Of a stretch of 64,000 nt of DNA, positions 17,232-25,075 are shown piece by piece (position 1 is the first letter of the stretch; each line of letters begins with the position of its first letter). Position numbers and translations under genes: made by a program. The notes under the pieces are model-generated. The model made no database searches. It saw only the letters and a list, made by a program, of their open reading frames with translations, and was not told the origin of the DNA. Source of the stretch: Granulicella aggregans (GTDB lineage Bacteria > Acidobacteriota > Terriglobia > Terriglobales > Acidobacteriaceae); contig NZ_JACHIP010000004.1 of the NCBI RefSeq assembly GCF_014203275.1, forward strand, positions 62,001-126,000, written 5' to 3'.

Positions 17232-18302
17232 TTAGGACTTGGGGGATTTTTTGCGGGTGGTTGTGCCTGCGGCTTTGGAGGTGGATTCGCGGACTATGAG
17301 TTCGGGTTCGATCTTTACGAGGCTTTCGGTGTGTTCGCCGCGGAGTTTCTTGAGTAACAGGGTGGCGGCCTGGTGGCCCATCTGGGCGAGGGGCTGGCGG
17401 ATGGTGGTGAGCGAGGGGACGTAGAAGGAGGCGCTCTGGATGTCGTCGAAGCCTACGACTGAGACTTGCTGGGGGACGCTTAGGCCGGCGTCGTGGAGGG
17501 CGCGGATGCAGCCGATGGCGGAGACGTCGTTGAAGCAGAGGACGGCGGTGAAGTCGCGCTGGCGCATGAGGACCTGGGCTACGGCGGGGTAGCCTAGCTC
17601 GGGGGTGTTGACGTCGCGTTCGAGGCGGATGATGTGGCTCTCGGGGATCTTCAAACCTAACAACTTGGCTACGCGGACAGTCGCGCGCCAGCGGCTGTTG
17701 GAGTCTGAGCTGAAGGCTGCGCCGCGCATGTAGAGGATCTTGCGATGGCCGTTGCGGACGAGGTGGCCGAGGGCGAGTTCGGCGGCGCGGTCGTGGTCGA
17801 GCAGGATGTTGGTGGTGCCGGGGATGACCTTGTGGCTGGCGACGGTGACGGTGGGGATGTCGAAGGCGTCTTCGAGGTGGGTGTCGATGGTGAGGATGCC
17901 TTCGACGCCGCGCTGGCGCAGGAGGCGGGGATACTCCTCGACTAGGTCTTTGCGATGGCGATGGTGGGCGGTGAAGAAGAAGTAGCCCTCGCGCATGAGG
18001 ACGTCGGCTGCGCCGTTGAGGACCTGGGCGTGGTAGCCCTCGCCGAGCTCGGGGAGGAGGATGCCGATGGTCTGGGAGCGCTTGCCCTGAAGGAGGCGGG
18101 CGACCATGCTGGGCTCGTACTTGAAGTGGCGGGCGGCTTCGCGGACGCGCTCGCGGGTGACCTCCGGGATGGACCGGTTGGGCGCGTTGTTGAGCACGAA
18201 GGAGACGGTCGCGGGCGACAGGTTGAGGTGCTCGGCAAGCATTTTGAGGCTTACGGGCTTGCTTTGGCCTTGTGGGGTTCGGGGCATGGTGGTTGATGAC
18301 AC
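17232..18302 (-). CDS. LacI-family transcriptional regulator
   Basis: A 356-residue repressor-type protein. The N-terminal helix-turn-helix is SLKMLAEHLNLSPATVSFVL with the hinge region VREAARHFKYEPSMVARLL; the periplasmic-binding-protein-like sugar domain follows (TIGILLPELGEGYHAQVLNG; YPAVAQVLMRQRDFTAVLCF; VVGFDDIQSASFYVPSLTTI). The first codon is GTG at 18302; an ATG at 18287 is also possible. Neither has a strong Shine-Dalgarno sequence. It lies between GH3 and GH30 genes and near a TonB-dependent receptor, so it probably represses this cluster and responds to a sugar released from the polymer. The AAACGTTT-type palindromes at 14763, 20072 and 20184 are the best operator candidates. Confidence 0.94.
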   Translation of the reverse strand: MSSTTMPRTPQGQSKPVSLKMLAEHLNLSPATVSFVLNNAPNRSIPEVTRERVREAARHFKYEPSMVARLLQGKRSQTIGILLPELGEGYHAQVLNGAADVLMREGYFFFTAHHRHRKDLVEEYPRLLRQRGVEGILTIDTHLEDAFDIPTVTVASHKVIPGTTNILLDHDRAAELALGHLVRNGHRKILYMRGAAFSSDSNSRWRATVRVAKLLGLKIPESHIIRLERDVNTPELGYPAVAQVLMRQRDFTAVLCFNDVSAIGCIRALHDAGLSVPQQVSVVGFDDIQSASFYVPSLTTIRQPLAQMGHQAATLLLKKLRGEHTESLVKIEPELIVRESTSKAAGTTTRKKSPKS

Positions 18303-18364
18303 TTTATAGGGTTTGGGGCGTGGGGGCTAATGGGAGGGAGTTTGTGCCGGCAAAGACAACGGCG

Positions 18365-18511
18365 AAATGCGGGGGTCTCTCCGCTACGCATCGCAATAAG
18401 GCCGCGACACTTCGGTCGAGATGACGGTTCTTCTCGGAAGAGGTTCGGTGCGATGTGAGAGTTTGTGGCGGACCCACCCATGGCCAAGTGCGAGCCATGG
18501 ATGGTGCACCC
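18365..18511 (+). repeat. FW3 and FW1 hairpins
   Basis: FW3 at 18365-18427 with an imperfect stem around GCATCGC / GCGACAC. FW1 at 18473-18511 with a slightly changed right flank (GGATGGTGCACCCG). Confidence 0.82.
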
Positions 18512-18532
18512 GAATTTGTGGCCGAAAGAGGG

Positions 18533-19948
18533 CTACCAGAGGAAGGTGGCGGTCTCTCCGGCGGTGATCGTGGTGGAGAAGGTGTTGGGGCCGGCTTCAA
18601 CTTTTATGGGCTTCGATTCCTTTGTGTTGTTGGCTACCAGGAGGACGTGTTTGCCGTCGGGGCGGCGCCAGGCTACGTTGCTGAGGCTGGACTCGTGCTT
18701 GGTCGTGTCGTCTTCCGTGGAGGCGATGCGGGTGGAGCCGGCGGGGACGAACTTCGAGGCGTGGGCGATGGTGTAAAGGGCGATGTTGCGGCTGACCTTG
18801 TCGCCCTCGATGGTGATGGCTCCCTGGCAGACGGGGCAGCCGCCGTTGTCTGTGTGTGGGCCGAGGTGCTCGTCGGCTGCGAGGTTCCAGAGGAGGACGG
18901 TCTTGCTCCAGTTGCGCATGGCTCCGATGACGACGCGGGCGGTGGGGTCCGAGACCGGGCGTTGCTTGCCGTCGTGGATCTCTTCGATGACCATCTGTTC
19001 GGTAAAGTAGAGGGCTTTATCGGGGAAGGCTTCGTGGACCTCGGTGAGGGCAGAGATCTCGCCTTCGTAGAGATGGAAGCCGGAGCCGGCGGCGTATTGG
19101 GCGGCCTTGGGGTCTTTGAGGATGGTGATGGGGTAGTCGGGGTGGTTGCAGTTGTGGTCGAAGAGGACGACTTTGGTCTTGAGGCCGGCCTGCTTCAATG
19201 CGGGGCCGAAGGCGTCGCGGAGGAAGGTGCCTTCCTGGTCTGCTTCAAAGACGAGGCTGGGGGTGTTCTTGGGGTTGAGGGGCTCGTTCTGCATGGTGAT
19301 GGCGTCGATGGGGATGCCGTGGGCCTGCATCGCTTTGAGGTAGCGGACGAGATAGGCGGCGTAGGTGGTGGCGAACTCGGGCTTGAGGGTGCCACCTTTG
19401 ACGGCGTCGTTGGTCTTCATCCAGGCGGGTGCGGTCCAGGGTGAGGCGAGGATGTGGAGGTGCGGGGAGATGGCGAGGACCTCCTTCATGACGGGGACGA
19501 CGTCTTTCTCGTCTTCGCCGAGCGAGAAGTGGGCGAGATCGGGATCGGTCTGGCCGGGCTGAAGGTCATCGTAGGTGTAGACGTGGTCGTTCATGTCGGA
19601 GGCACCGATGCTGAGGCGGAGGTAGCTGACGCCCATGTCATCTTTGCCAGTGCCGAAGAGCTCCTTCAGGAGCTTGTGGCGGGCGGCGGGGGACATGTGG
19701 TGGATGAGTTGGGCGCTGCCGCCGGTCATGGCGAAGCCGAAGCCTTCGATGGGCTGCATGGCTTTGGAGTCGTCTACGGTAATGGTGGTGGCGGCTGCAT
19801 CCGGGGCGACCGTCTTCGCGAGGCGCTGGTGAGTGAGGAGCTCGGAGCGGTCGGCGTTGGTGCGCCAGACGTCTACGTGCTGGGCGTGCAACGTGATCGG
19901 GGATAGGGCGAGCGAGAGGGCGAGGCGGATGGCAGGGCGAAGTCGCAT
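18533..19948 (-). CDS. Glycoside hydrolase family 30 enzyme
   Basis: A 471-residue secreted GH30 protein (glucosylceramidase / beta-1,6-glucanase / xylanase group). The signal peptide is MRLRPAIRLALSLALSPITL. The barrel shows QPIEGFGFAMTGGSAQLI, RLSIGASDMNDHVYTYDD and ILASPWTAPAWMKTND. The acid/base is Glu222 in MQNEP and the nucleophile is Glu317 in YFTEQM. A C-terminal beta domain carries LLVANNTKESKPIKV. The SIGASDMN and GGC.VCQG motifs fit the glucan-active subgroups better than the xylanases. It is transcribed away from the TonB-dependent receptor with a 312-bp shared control region, suggesting joint regulation. AAAGG precedes the ATG. Confidence 0.93.
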   Translation of the reverse strand: MRLRPAIRLALSLALSPITLHAQHVDVWRTNADRSELLTHQRLAKTVAPDAAATTITVDDSKAMQPIEGFGFAMTGGSAQLIHHMSPAARHKLLKELFGTGKDDMGVSYLRLSIGASDMNDHVYTYDDLQPGQTDPDLAHFSLGEDEKDVVPVMKEVLAISPHLHILASPWTAPAWMKTNDAVKGGTLKPEFATTYAAYLVRYLKAMQAHGIPIDAITMQNEPLNPKNTPSLVFEADQEGTFLRDAFGPALKQAGLKTKVVLFDHNCNHPDYPITILKDPKAAQYAAGSGFHLYEGEISALTEVHEAFPDKALYFTEQMVIEEIHDGKQRPVSDPTARVVIGAMRNWSKTVLLWNLAADEHLGPHTDNGGCPVCQGAITIEGDKVSRNIALYTIAHASKFVPAGSTRIASTEDDTTKHESSLSNVAWRRPDGKHVLLVANNTKESKPIKVEAGPNTFSTTITAGETATFLW

Positions 19949-20071
19949 GGTGGGCCTTTTTCAGCGAATTTTGCGAGCGGACTGAGGGAATTCGGACGGC
20001 TCGGAGTTCAGGTTGGACTGCCGTCGCGGGTGTCAAGCGACGGGCGCAAACGATTTTGTAGGCAGCGCAAA

Positions 20072-20086
20072 GATAAACCTTTGTCT
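20072..20086. promoter_or_regulatory. Operator candidate O2 in the GH30/receptor divergent region
   Basis: GATAAACCTTTGTCT, one base off the palindromic core of the site at 20184. A looser CAAA-CGAT-TTTG lies at 20047-20058. Both are on the GH30 side of the promoter region. Confidence 0.45.
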
Positions 20087-20135
20087 AGGGGAGATTCAAG
20101 GGTGGCTTAGTTGTGACTCCACCAAAAGGTGGAGC

Positions 20136-20165
20136 TTGACAGTTGTATCTCGAATCCGCTTGAAT
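20136..20165 (+). promoter_or_regulatory. Sigma-70-like promoter of the TonB-dependent receptor gene
   Basis: A consensus -35 TTGACA (20136-20141), an 18-bp spacer and a weak -10 TTGAAT (20160-20165). The predicted transcription start, about 20172, lies just before operator candidate O3, an arrangement expected for a repressor that blocks transcription. Confidence 0.45.
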
Positions 20166-20183
20166 GTGTCTCGCAGCTCACAA

Positions 20184-20198
20184 GATAAACGTTTGTTT
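20184..20198. promoter_or_regulatory. Operator candidate O3 upstream of the TonB-dependent receptor
   Basis: GATAAACGTTTGTTT with the palindromic core AAACGTTT at 20187-20194, 112 bp from O2. It shares AAACGTTTGTT with the site in the GH3 gene. LacI-family operators usually have a central CG in such a palindrome. Confidence 0.5.
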
Positions 20199-20260
20199 CG
20201 CCAGGTGGCCCCGCAGAGTGGGGCATCACCGGTAAAGAACCACTTCGGGGAGGATTCAAG

Positions 20261-23200
20261 ATGACGTATTTCATGAGGCGAATCGCACTGGCAGCAGTGT
20301 TGTGCGCGCCCTTATCGATATCGAATTACATGGCCCACGGCCAGTCAGTGAACGCAGGAGACATTCGCGGAACCGCAGTCGATGAAAGCGGCGCGCTAGT
20401 CCAGGGTGTGACGGTTACGGTGACGAACCTGGCAACCGGCGTGGTCCGGACGCTGGTCACCAACAAGGACGGCCTCTACGACACGTCCTCCATTGTGGCG
20501 GGCAGCTACAGTCTCCGGTTCGAGAAGCAGGGCTTCCAGAGCTACGAACGCAGCAATGTTACGATCCTTGTCGGGTTCTCGACGATCAACGCGACGATGA
20601 AGGTTGGATCGGTGAACCAGGAGGTTGTGGTCACGACCGACATCCCACTGCTGAAGACCGAGAACGGCGAACAGTCGACCACGTTTGAGTCCAAGGATAT
20701 GTCGCAGTTGCCCAATGTGGGCGGCACCACTGGTCCAGACTGGCAGAGCTTCGTGATCCTGCTACCGGGCAGCGCGGGAACGCCTCAGCAGTCAAATGGC
20801 GGATCGAATCCTGGACAGGTCGCCGCAATCAACGGCAACCTGCCGTACAACAATGTGCTGGCCGATGGCGTTTCGACGACTCTGTCGCACAGTTCAAATT
20901 CGGACGTAAACACCTTTGAAACTGTTGGCGAACTGCAGGTAAACACCTCGGCATTCTCCGCACAGTACGGCATCGGCGGCGTGGTGTTCAACCAGATCAG
21001 CAAGGGTGGAACGAACAAGTTCCATGGCACGGCCTACGACTACTTTCAGAATGCCGCGCTGAATGCGGCTAGCTACGGTTTCAACGCACATACAAGTGTG
21101 GCTCCGCTGCACTACAACGACTTTGGTGGATCGCTCGGCGGTCCCGTCTTGATCCCGCATTTCTTCAATGGTCGCGATAAGGCGTTCTTCTACTTCAACT
21201 ACGACCAGATCATCTATAACGGAGCTGGATCGAACTCGACGCAGACGGTCCCGACGACTGCTGTGCTGGGCGGCGACTTTAGCGGTCAGCACTTGATTTA
21301 CGACCCGACCACCCAGACGATTGGCACCGACAGCGCGGGCAACCCGTATCCGATCCGCAAGAGCTTCCAGGAGGAGAACGGTACGAACGCGGTTCCGGCG
21401 GCACTGTTCGACAAGGTCTCCGCTGCTTTCCAGAAGTTCTATCCGACGCCCACGAGCCACCTGTCGGCTGGTAAATTCCTTGACGGTCAGCTGAATGGTG
21501 CGGGGCTGCTGCAGAACAACTGGTACTCGATCACTCCGCAATCGTACCCATACAAGCGCTATTTCGGCCGCTTTGACTACAACATCAATGCGTCGCATCG
21601 TCTCTCGATGACCGATCAACAGCGTGATACCCCCGACTTCTATCCAAATTCGGTCTCGGTCTGCCCGGTCGGGTGCCAGACCGGCGACGTAGACAGCAAC
21701 ACGTCGCAGATCACCGAGGTCTGGACAATCAGCCCCAAGATCGTAAACGAAGTGCGTTTCGGCTATACGTACCAGGGCAACTTCTACCAAGACGCGACGC
21801 TTGGGAAGGGTTATCCCGCACAGCTCGGTTGGCAGTTTGCCAAGGCGGACAGCCTGCCGGCGGTGCAGTTCAACGGCTCCTATCCTTACGCGTGGATCAA
21901 TCCAAGTTCCAACGCTGTTTATAAGGAGCACGCTTTCGATCCTTCTGACGTTGTGACGATGATTGAAGGCAAGCATGTATTGCACTTCGGTGGGGAGTTC
22001 CTGATCTACGAGGACAACTCGACCGCATGGGGTAACACCAACGCGGGCACGCTGCAATTCAACGGCTCCTACACACGTAACTGGAGCCTCAACGCGGCGG
22101 GCGTGGCTAGCCCGGACTCAACGACCGGTCTTGACTACGCTGACTTCCTGCTGGGCGCGGCGGACAACTGGTCCGCAAGTGTTTCACCTGAATATGCGGG
22201 CCGTCTGAAGAGTCCTCAGGTCTTTATTCAGGACGACTACAAGGTTCGTCCGAACCTGACGATCAACGTCGGTCTCCGCTACCAGATCAGGCGCGGCTGG
22301 AGCGAAGCTCGCGGGAACGAGGCGACGTTCGATCCGACCGTCACCAATCCGGCAGACGGATCCAAGGGCGCTTACTGGTTCGGAACGACTCATGCGAACG
22401 GAAGAACGCAACTGCAGGCGAACGAGTACAAGACCTTCCTGCCGCGTGTTGGGTTCTCATGGCTGCCTCATCCGACGACTACGATTCGCGGCGGTTTTGG
22501 AATGTACGCCTATAACTTGAGTCTCGACACATACGGTTCAGGCATGGGCGCAGAGGTAAGCTCTTCCGGAGGAATTGCAGACCAGACCAACGGGATTACG
22601 CCGATTACGTACTTTGGTGGAACGGGAACGAATGCGCAGACGGGAGCGGCACTTCCCTACTCGGCTGCCTCGTCGGACCCAACCCGGTTCAATGGCCAGG
22701 GAGTCAGCGAGAATCCTTATCACACGCCGACACCACGAATCTTCCAGTACAACCTTGCGATGCAGAATGCGGTTGGTAACAACATGGTGTTCGAGCTTGC
22801 TTATGTCGGAAGCCATGCACAAAACCTGAACTACCCGACTGACATCAACGCGGTGCCTCTGAATCACCTCAGCTCGAACGACACGGCGTTCCGCCCGTAT
22901 CCACTGTTCCAAGGCATTAGTGCGAGCACGAATGACGGCATCTCCAACTACAACTCGTTCCAGGCTTCGATCAACCGTCGTCTTGTAGGTGGTCTCAGCT
23001 TCGACGCGAACTATACCTGGGCGCACTTCACCGATTCGCAGGACTCGTCGGGTTGGGGCAACCGCTCCGGCAATCAGAACTACCAGATCGCCAACAACGC
23101 GTCGGCCAACTACAGCAACTCGAACTTCGACGTACACAACGCGTTCAAGAACCGGCTGGTCTACCAGCTTCCGTTCGGACACGGCCGGAAGTATATGAAC

Positions 23201-23716
23201 AAGAGCTGGGCACTGGATGAGGCGCTTGGTGGCTGGCAGATCACCACGACGAACATCCTTCAGACTGGCAATCCGTTCAGCGTCACGGTGAACAATGGAA
23301 CGACGTATCAGCAGGCTGGTTCGCAGTTCCCCAACTACACCGGAGCTCCTCTTTACGTCACTGGAAAGAATCACACGGTGTGGTTCAACCCCGCTGCGTT
23401 CAGTCTTCCCGCACCAGGCACGCTTGGCAACGTACGGCGTAACGCGGTTTATGGCCCTCCGACCAAGCTCGTCAACCTGTCGCTTGGGAAGACCTTCGAT
23501 GTCCGCGAAGGGGTCACGCTTCAATTCAAAGCAGACGCAACCAACGTTCTGAACATCGCGAACTTCAGCTTGCCTGGCGGAGGCGTCTACGGCCTTTCCT
23601 CCTACACGGGACAGCTGCCGGGGCAGGCCTACCGGATAAGCGAAAATCAGAACCAGATCACGGGAGTATCGAGCGGTCCCCGTACGATGCAACTGTCGGC
23701 GCATCTGGATTTCTAA
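20261..23716 (+). CDS. TonB-dependent outer-membrane receptor with carboxypeptidase-regulatory domain
   Basis: 1151 residues, an acidobacterial SusC/oar-like receptor that would import oligosaccharides or other large ligands using the TonB-ExbB-ExbD motor. After a signal region (IALAAVLCAPLSIS), residues ~30-115 form a carboxypeptidase-regulatory-like beta domain (GDIRGTAVDESGALVQGVTV; GSYSLRFEKQGFQSYER). A plug with VLADGVSTTLSHSS and QYGIGGVVFNQISKGGTNKF follows, then a long beta-barrel ending in MQLSAHLDF, the aromatic-terminated strand expected of outer-membrane barrels. GGGGAGG lies 7 bases before the ATG. Codons are C-ending, unlike its G-rich neighbours, which suggests high expression. 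A strong terminator follows. Confidence 0.94.
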   Translation: MTYFMRRIALAAVLCAPLSISNYMAHGQSVNAGDIRGTAVDESGALVQGVTVTVTNLATGVVRTLVTNKDGLYDTSSIVAGSYSLRFEKQGFQSYERSNVTILVGFSTINATMKVGSVNQEVVVTTDIPLLKTENGEQSTTFESKDMSQLPNVGGTTGPDWQSFVILLPGSAGTPQQSNGGSNPGQVAAINGNLPYNNVLADGVSTTLSHSSNSDVNTFETVGELQVNTSAFSAQYGIGGVVFNQISKGGTNKFHGTAYDYFQNAALNAASYGFNAHTSVAPLHYNDFGGSLGGPVLIPHFFNGRDKAFFYFNYDQIIYNGAGSNSTQTVPTTAVLGGDFSGQHLIYDPTTQTIGTDSAGNPYPIRKSFQEENGTNAVPAALFDKVSAAFQKFYPTPTSHLSAGKFLDGQLNGAGLLQNNWYSITPQSYPYKRYFGRFDYNINASHRLSMTDQQRDTPDFYPNSVSVCPVGCQTGDVDSNTSQITEVWTISPKIVNEVRFGYTYQGNFYQDATLGKGYPAQLGWQFAKADSLPAVQFNGSYPYAWINPSSNAVYKEHAFDPSDVVTMIEGKHVLHFGGEFLIYEDNSTAWGNTNAGTLQFNGSYTRNWSLNAAGVASPDSTTGLDYADFLLGAADNWSASVSPEYAGRLKSPQVFIQDDYKVRPNLTINVGLRYQIRRGWSEARGNEATFDPTVTNPADGSKGAYWFGTTHANGRTQLQANEYKTFLPRVGFSWLPHPTTTIRGGFGMYAYNLSLDTYGSGMGAEVSSSGGIADQTNGITPITYFGGTGTNAQTGAALPYSAASSDPTRFNGQGVSENPYHTPTPRIFQYNLAMQNAVGNNMVFELAYVGSHAQNLNYPTDINAVPLNHLSSNDTAFRPYPLFQGISASTNDGISNYNSFQASINRRLVGGLSFDANYTWAHFTDSQDSSGWGNRSGNQNYQIANNASANYSNSNFDVHNAFKNRLVYQLPFGHGRKYMNKSWALDEALGGWQITTTNILQTGNPFSVTVNNGTTYQQAGSQFPNYTGAPLYVTGKNHTVWFNPAAFSLPAPGTLGNVRRNAVYGPPTKLVNLSLGKTFDVREGVTLQFKADATNVLNIANFSLPGGGVYGLSSYTGQLPGQAYRISENQNQITGVSSGPRTMQLSAHLDF

Positions 23717-23733
23717 GGCGTAGTATCCCAACC

Positions 23734-23771
23734 TGCAATCGGCGGCTTCGGTCGCCGATTGCATTTTTTTT
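23734..23771 (+). terminator. Rho-independent terminator of the TonB-dependent receptor gene
   Basis: A 13-bp stem TGCAATCGGCGGC / GTCGCCGATTGCA with a TTCG tetraloop (23734-23763), followed by eight Ts. It is the strongest terminator in the window. Confidence 0.93.
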
Positions 23772-23827
23772 GCTCCTTTGAAACTGCAGGACAGCCTTTG
23801 TGGCTGAGCTCTATAGTGAAGCTTGTT

Positions 23828-25075
23828 ATGAACGGTGTCTGTGGCTATCTCGCTTTAGCTGGGTGTTTCTGGATGGTGCCTTCGTGTGCTTTGTCCGGAC
23901 AGGTCGGTTCGGGTGGACCCACTCATCGCGATACGGCCGCGATGAATGGGGCACAGGATTCGGCACGGGGTGCTGGCGTTGCGGAACATGAGCGGAGGGC
24001 TCGGGAGTATCTGCAGCAGCGGCAGCCGGAGCTGGCTCGGAAGGAGTTCGCCATTGTGGCGGAGGCAGAGCCGGGGAACCTGGATGCTCAGGCGAACCTG
24101 GGGGTGCTGCTTTACTTCGATGGACAGTATCAAGAGGCGATACCGCATTTGAAGGCGGCGGTGGCGCTGGCTCCGCAGCAGGCGAAGCTGCAGGCGTTGC
24201 TGGGATTCAGCGAGCGTCGGGCGGGGGATGTGGCTGCGGCTCGAAGTGACCTGGCGGCGGCGCTGCCGGGATTGACCGAGGACAAGGTTCGCAAGCAGGC
24301 GGGGTTGGAGCTGGTGGAGATGGATACGGCGGCGAATGATCTGCCTGCCGCCGCCAGTGCCGTAGCTCAGTTGAAGGCGACTATGCCTGCGGATGCGGAG
24401 GTGCTGTATGCGGCTTATCGCGTGTACACGGACCTGGCGGGGGAGGCGTTGCTGGACCTGTCGCTGGCGGGACCGGAGAGCGCGCAGATGCACCAGGCGA
24501 TTGCGCATGAGCTGGTGAAGGCGAGGGACAATGCGGCGGCGTTGACGAATCTGCGGGCGGCGGTGGCGGCTGATCCGCATCTGCCGGGGGCGCACTTTGA
24601 GCTGGCGGAGCTGCTGGTGGCGTCGACTGCACCGGCGGAGAAGGCCGAGGCGCAGGGGCAGTATGAGCTGGCGTTGAAGGACAATCCGCGCGATGACAAG
24701 GCGCTGACTCGGCTGGGGGATTTGGCGGCGGACAAGGGCGATCATGCGGCGGCGATGAAGCGGTATCAAGACGCGCTGGCGTTGCAGCCGGAGAGTGCGG
24801 ATGCGGCGATCGGGATGGCGCATGAGTTGGTGGAGACGGGAAAGACGGATGCGGCGCTGCCGTTGTTGCTGGGAGTGATCAAGGCCGATCCGACGAATGT
24901 GCTGGCGCACTATCGGCTGAGTGCGCTTTATCGGCGGCTGCATAGGCCCGAGGATGCGAAGCGTGAGGTGGCGGAGTACGAGAAGCTGAAGGCTACTCGA
25001 GAGAAGCTGCGCGGGGTGTATGACTCGCTGAGGAACTCGCCGGGCGGCATGAAGAGCGATGACGCAAAGAACTGA
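23828..25075 (+). CDS. Secreted TPR protein with a repeat inside its coding sequence
   Basis: 415 residues. The signal peptide is MNGVCGYLALAGCFWMVPSC. TPR units follow, for example REYLQQRQPELARKEFAIVA, QEAIPHLKAAVALAPQQAK, RYQDALALQPESADAAIGM and LPLLLGVIKADPTNVLAHYR. It is probably a periplasmic scaffold. Residues 31-43 (PTHRDTAAMNGAQ) are the in-frame translation of an FW1 element, placed just after the signal peptide. I chose ATG 23828; the frame from 23759 begins inside the upstream terminator. The gene overlaps the following CRTAC1 gene by 17 bp, so the two are translationally coupled. Confidence 0.86.
   Translation: MNGVCGYLALAGCFWMVPSCALSGQVGSGGPTHRDTAAMNGAQDSARGAGVAEHERRAREYLQQRQPELARKEFAIVAEAEPGNLDAQANLGVLLYFDGQYQEAIPHLKAAVALAPQQAKLQALLGFSERRAGDVAAARSDLAAALPGLTEDKVRKQAGLELVEMDTAANDLPAAASAVAQLKATMPADAEVLYAAYRVYTDLAGEALLDLSLAGPESAQMHQAIAHELVKARDNAAALTNLRAAVAADPHLPGAHFELAELLVASTAPAEKAEAQGQYELALKDNPRDDKALTRLGDLAADKGDHAAAMKRYQDALALQPESADAAIGMAHELVETGKTDAALPLLLGVIKADPTNVLAHYRLSALYRRLHRPEDAKREVAEYEKLKATREKLRGVYDSLRNSPGGMKSDDAKN
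23918..23954 (+). repeat. FW1 hairpin (TCATCGCG stem) inside a TPR gene
   Basis: Stem TCATCGCG / CGCGATGA between GGACCCAC and ATGGGGCAC. It keeps the reading frame of the TPR gene and contributes 13 residues. Confidence 0.88.
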
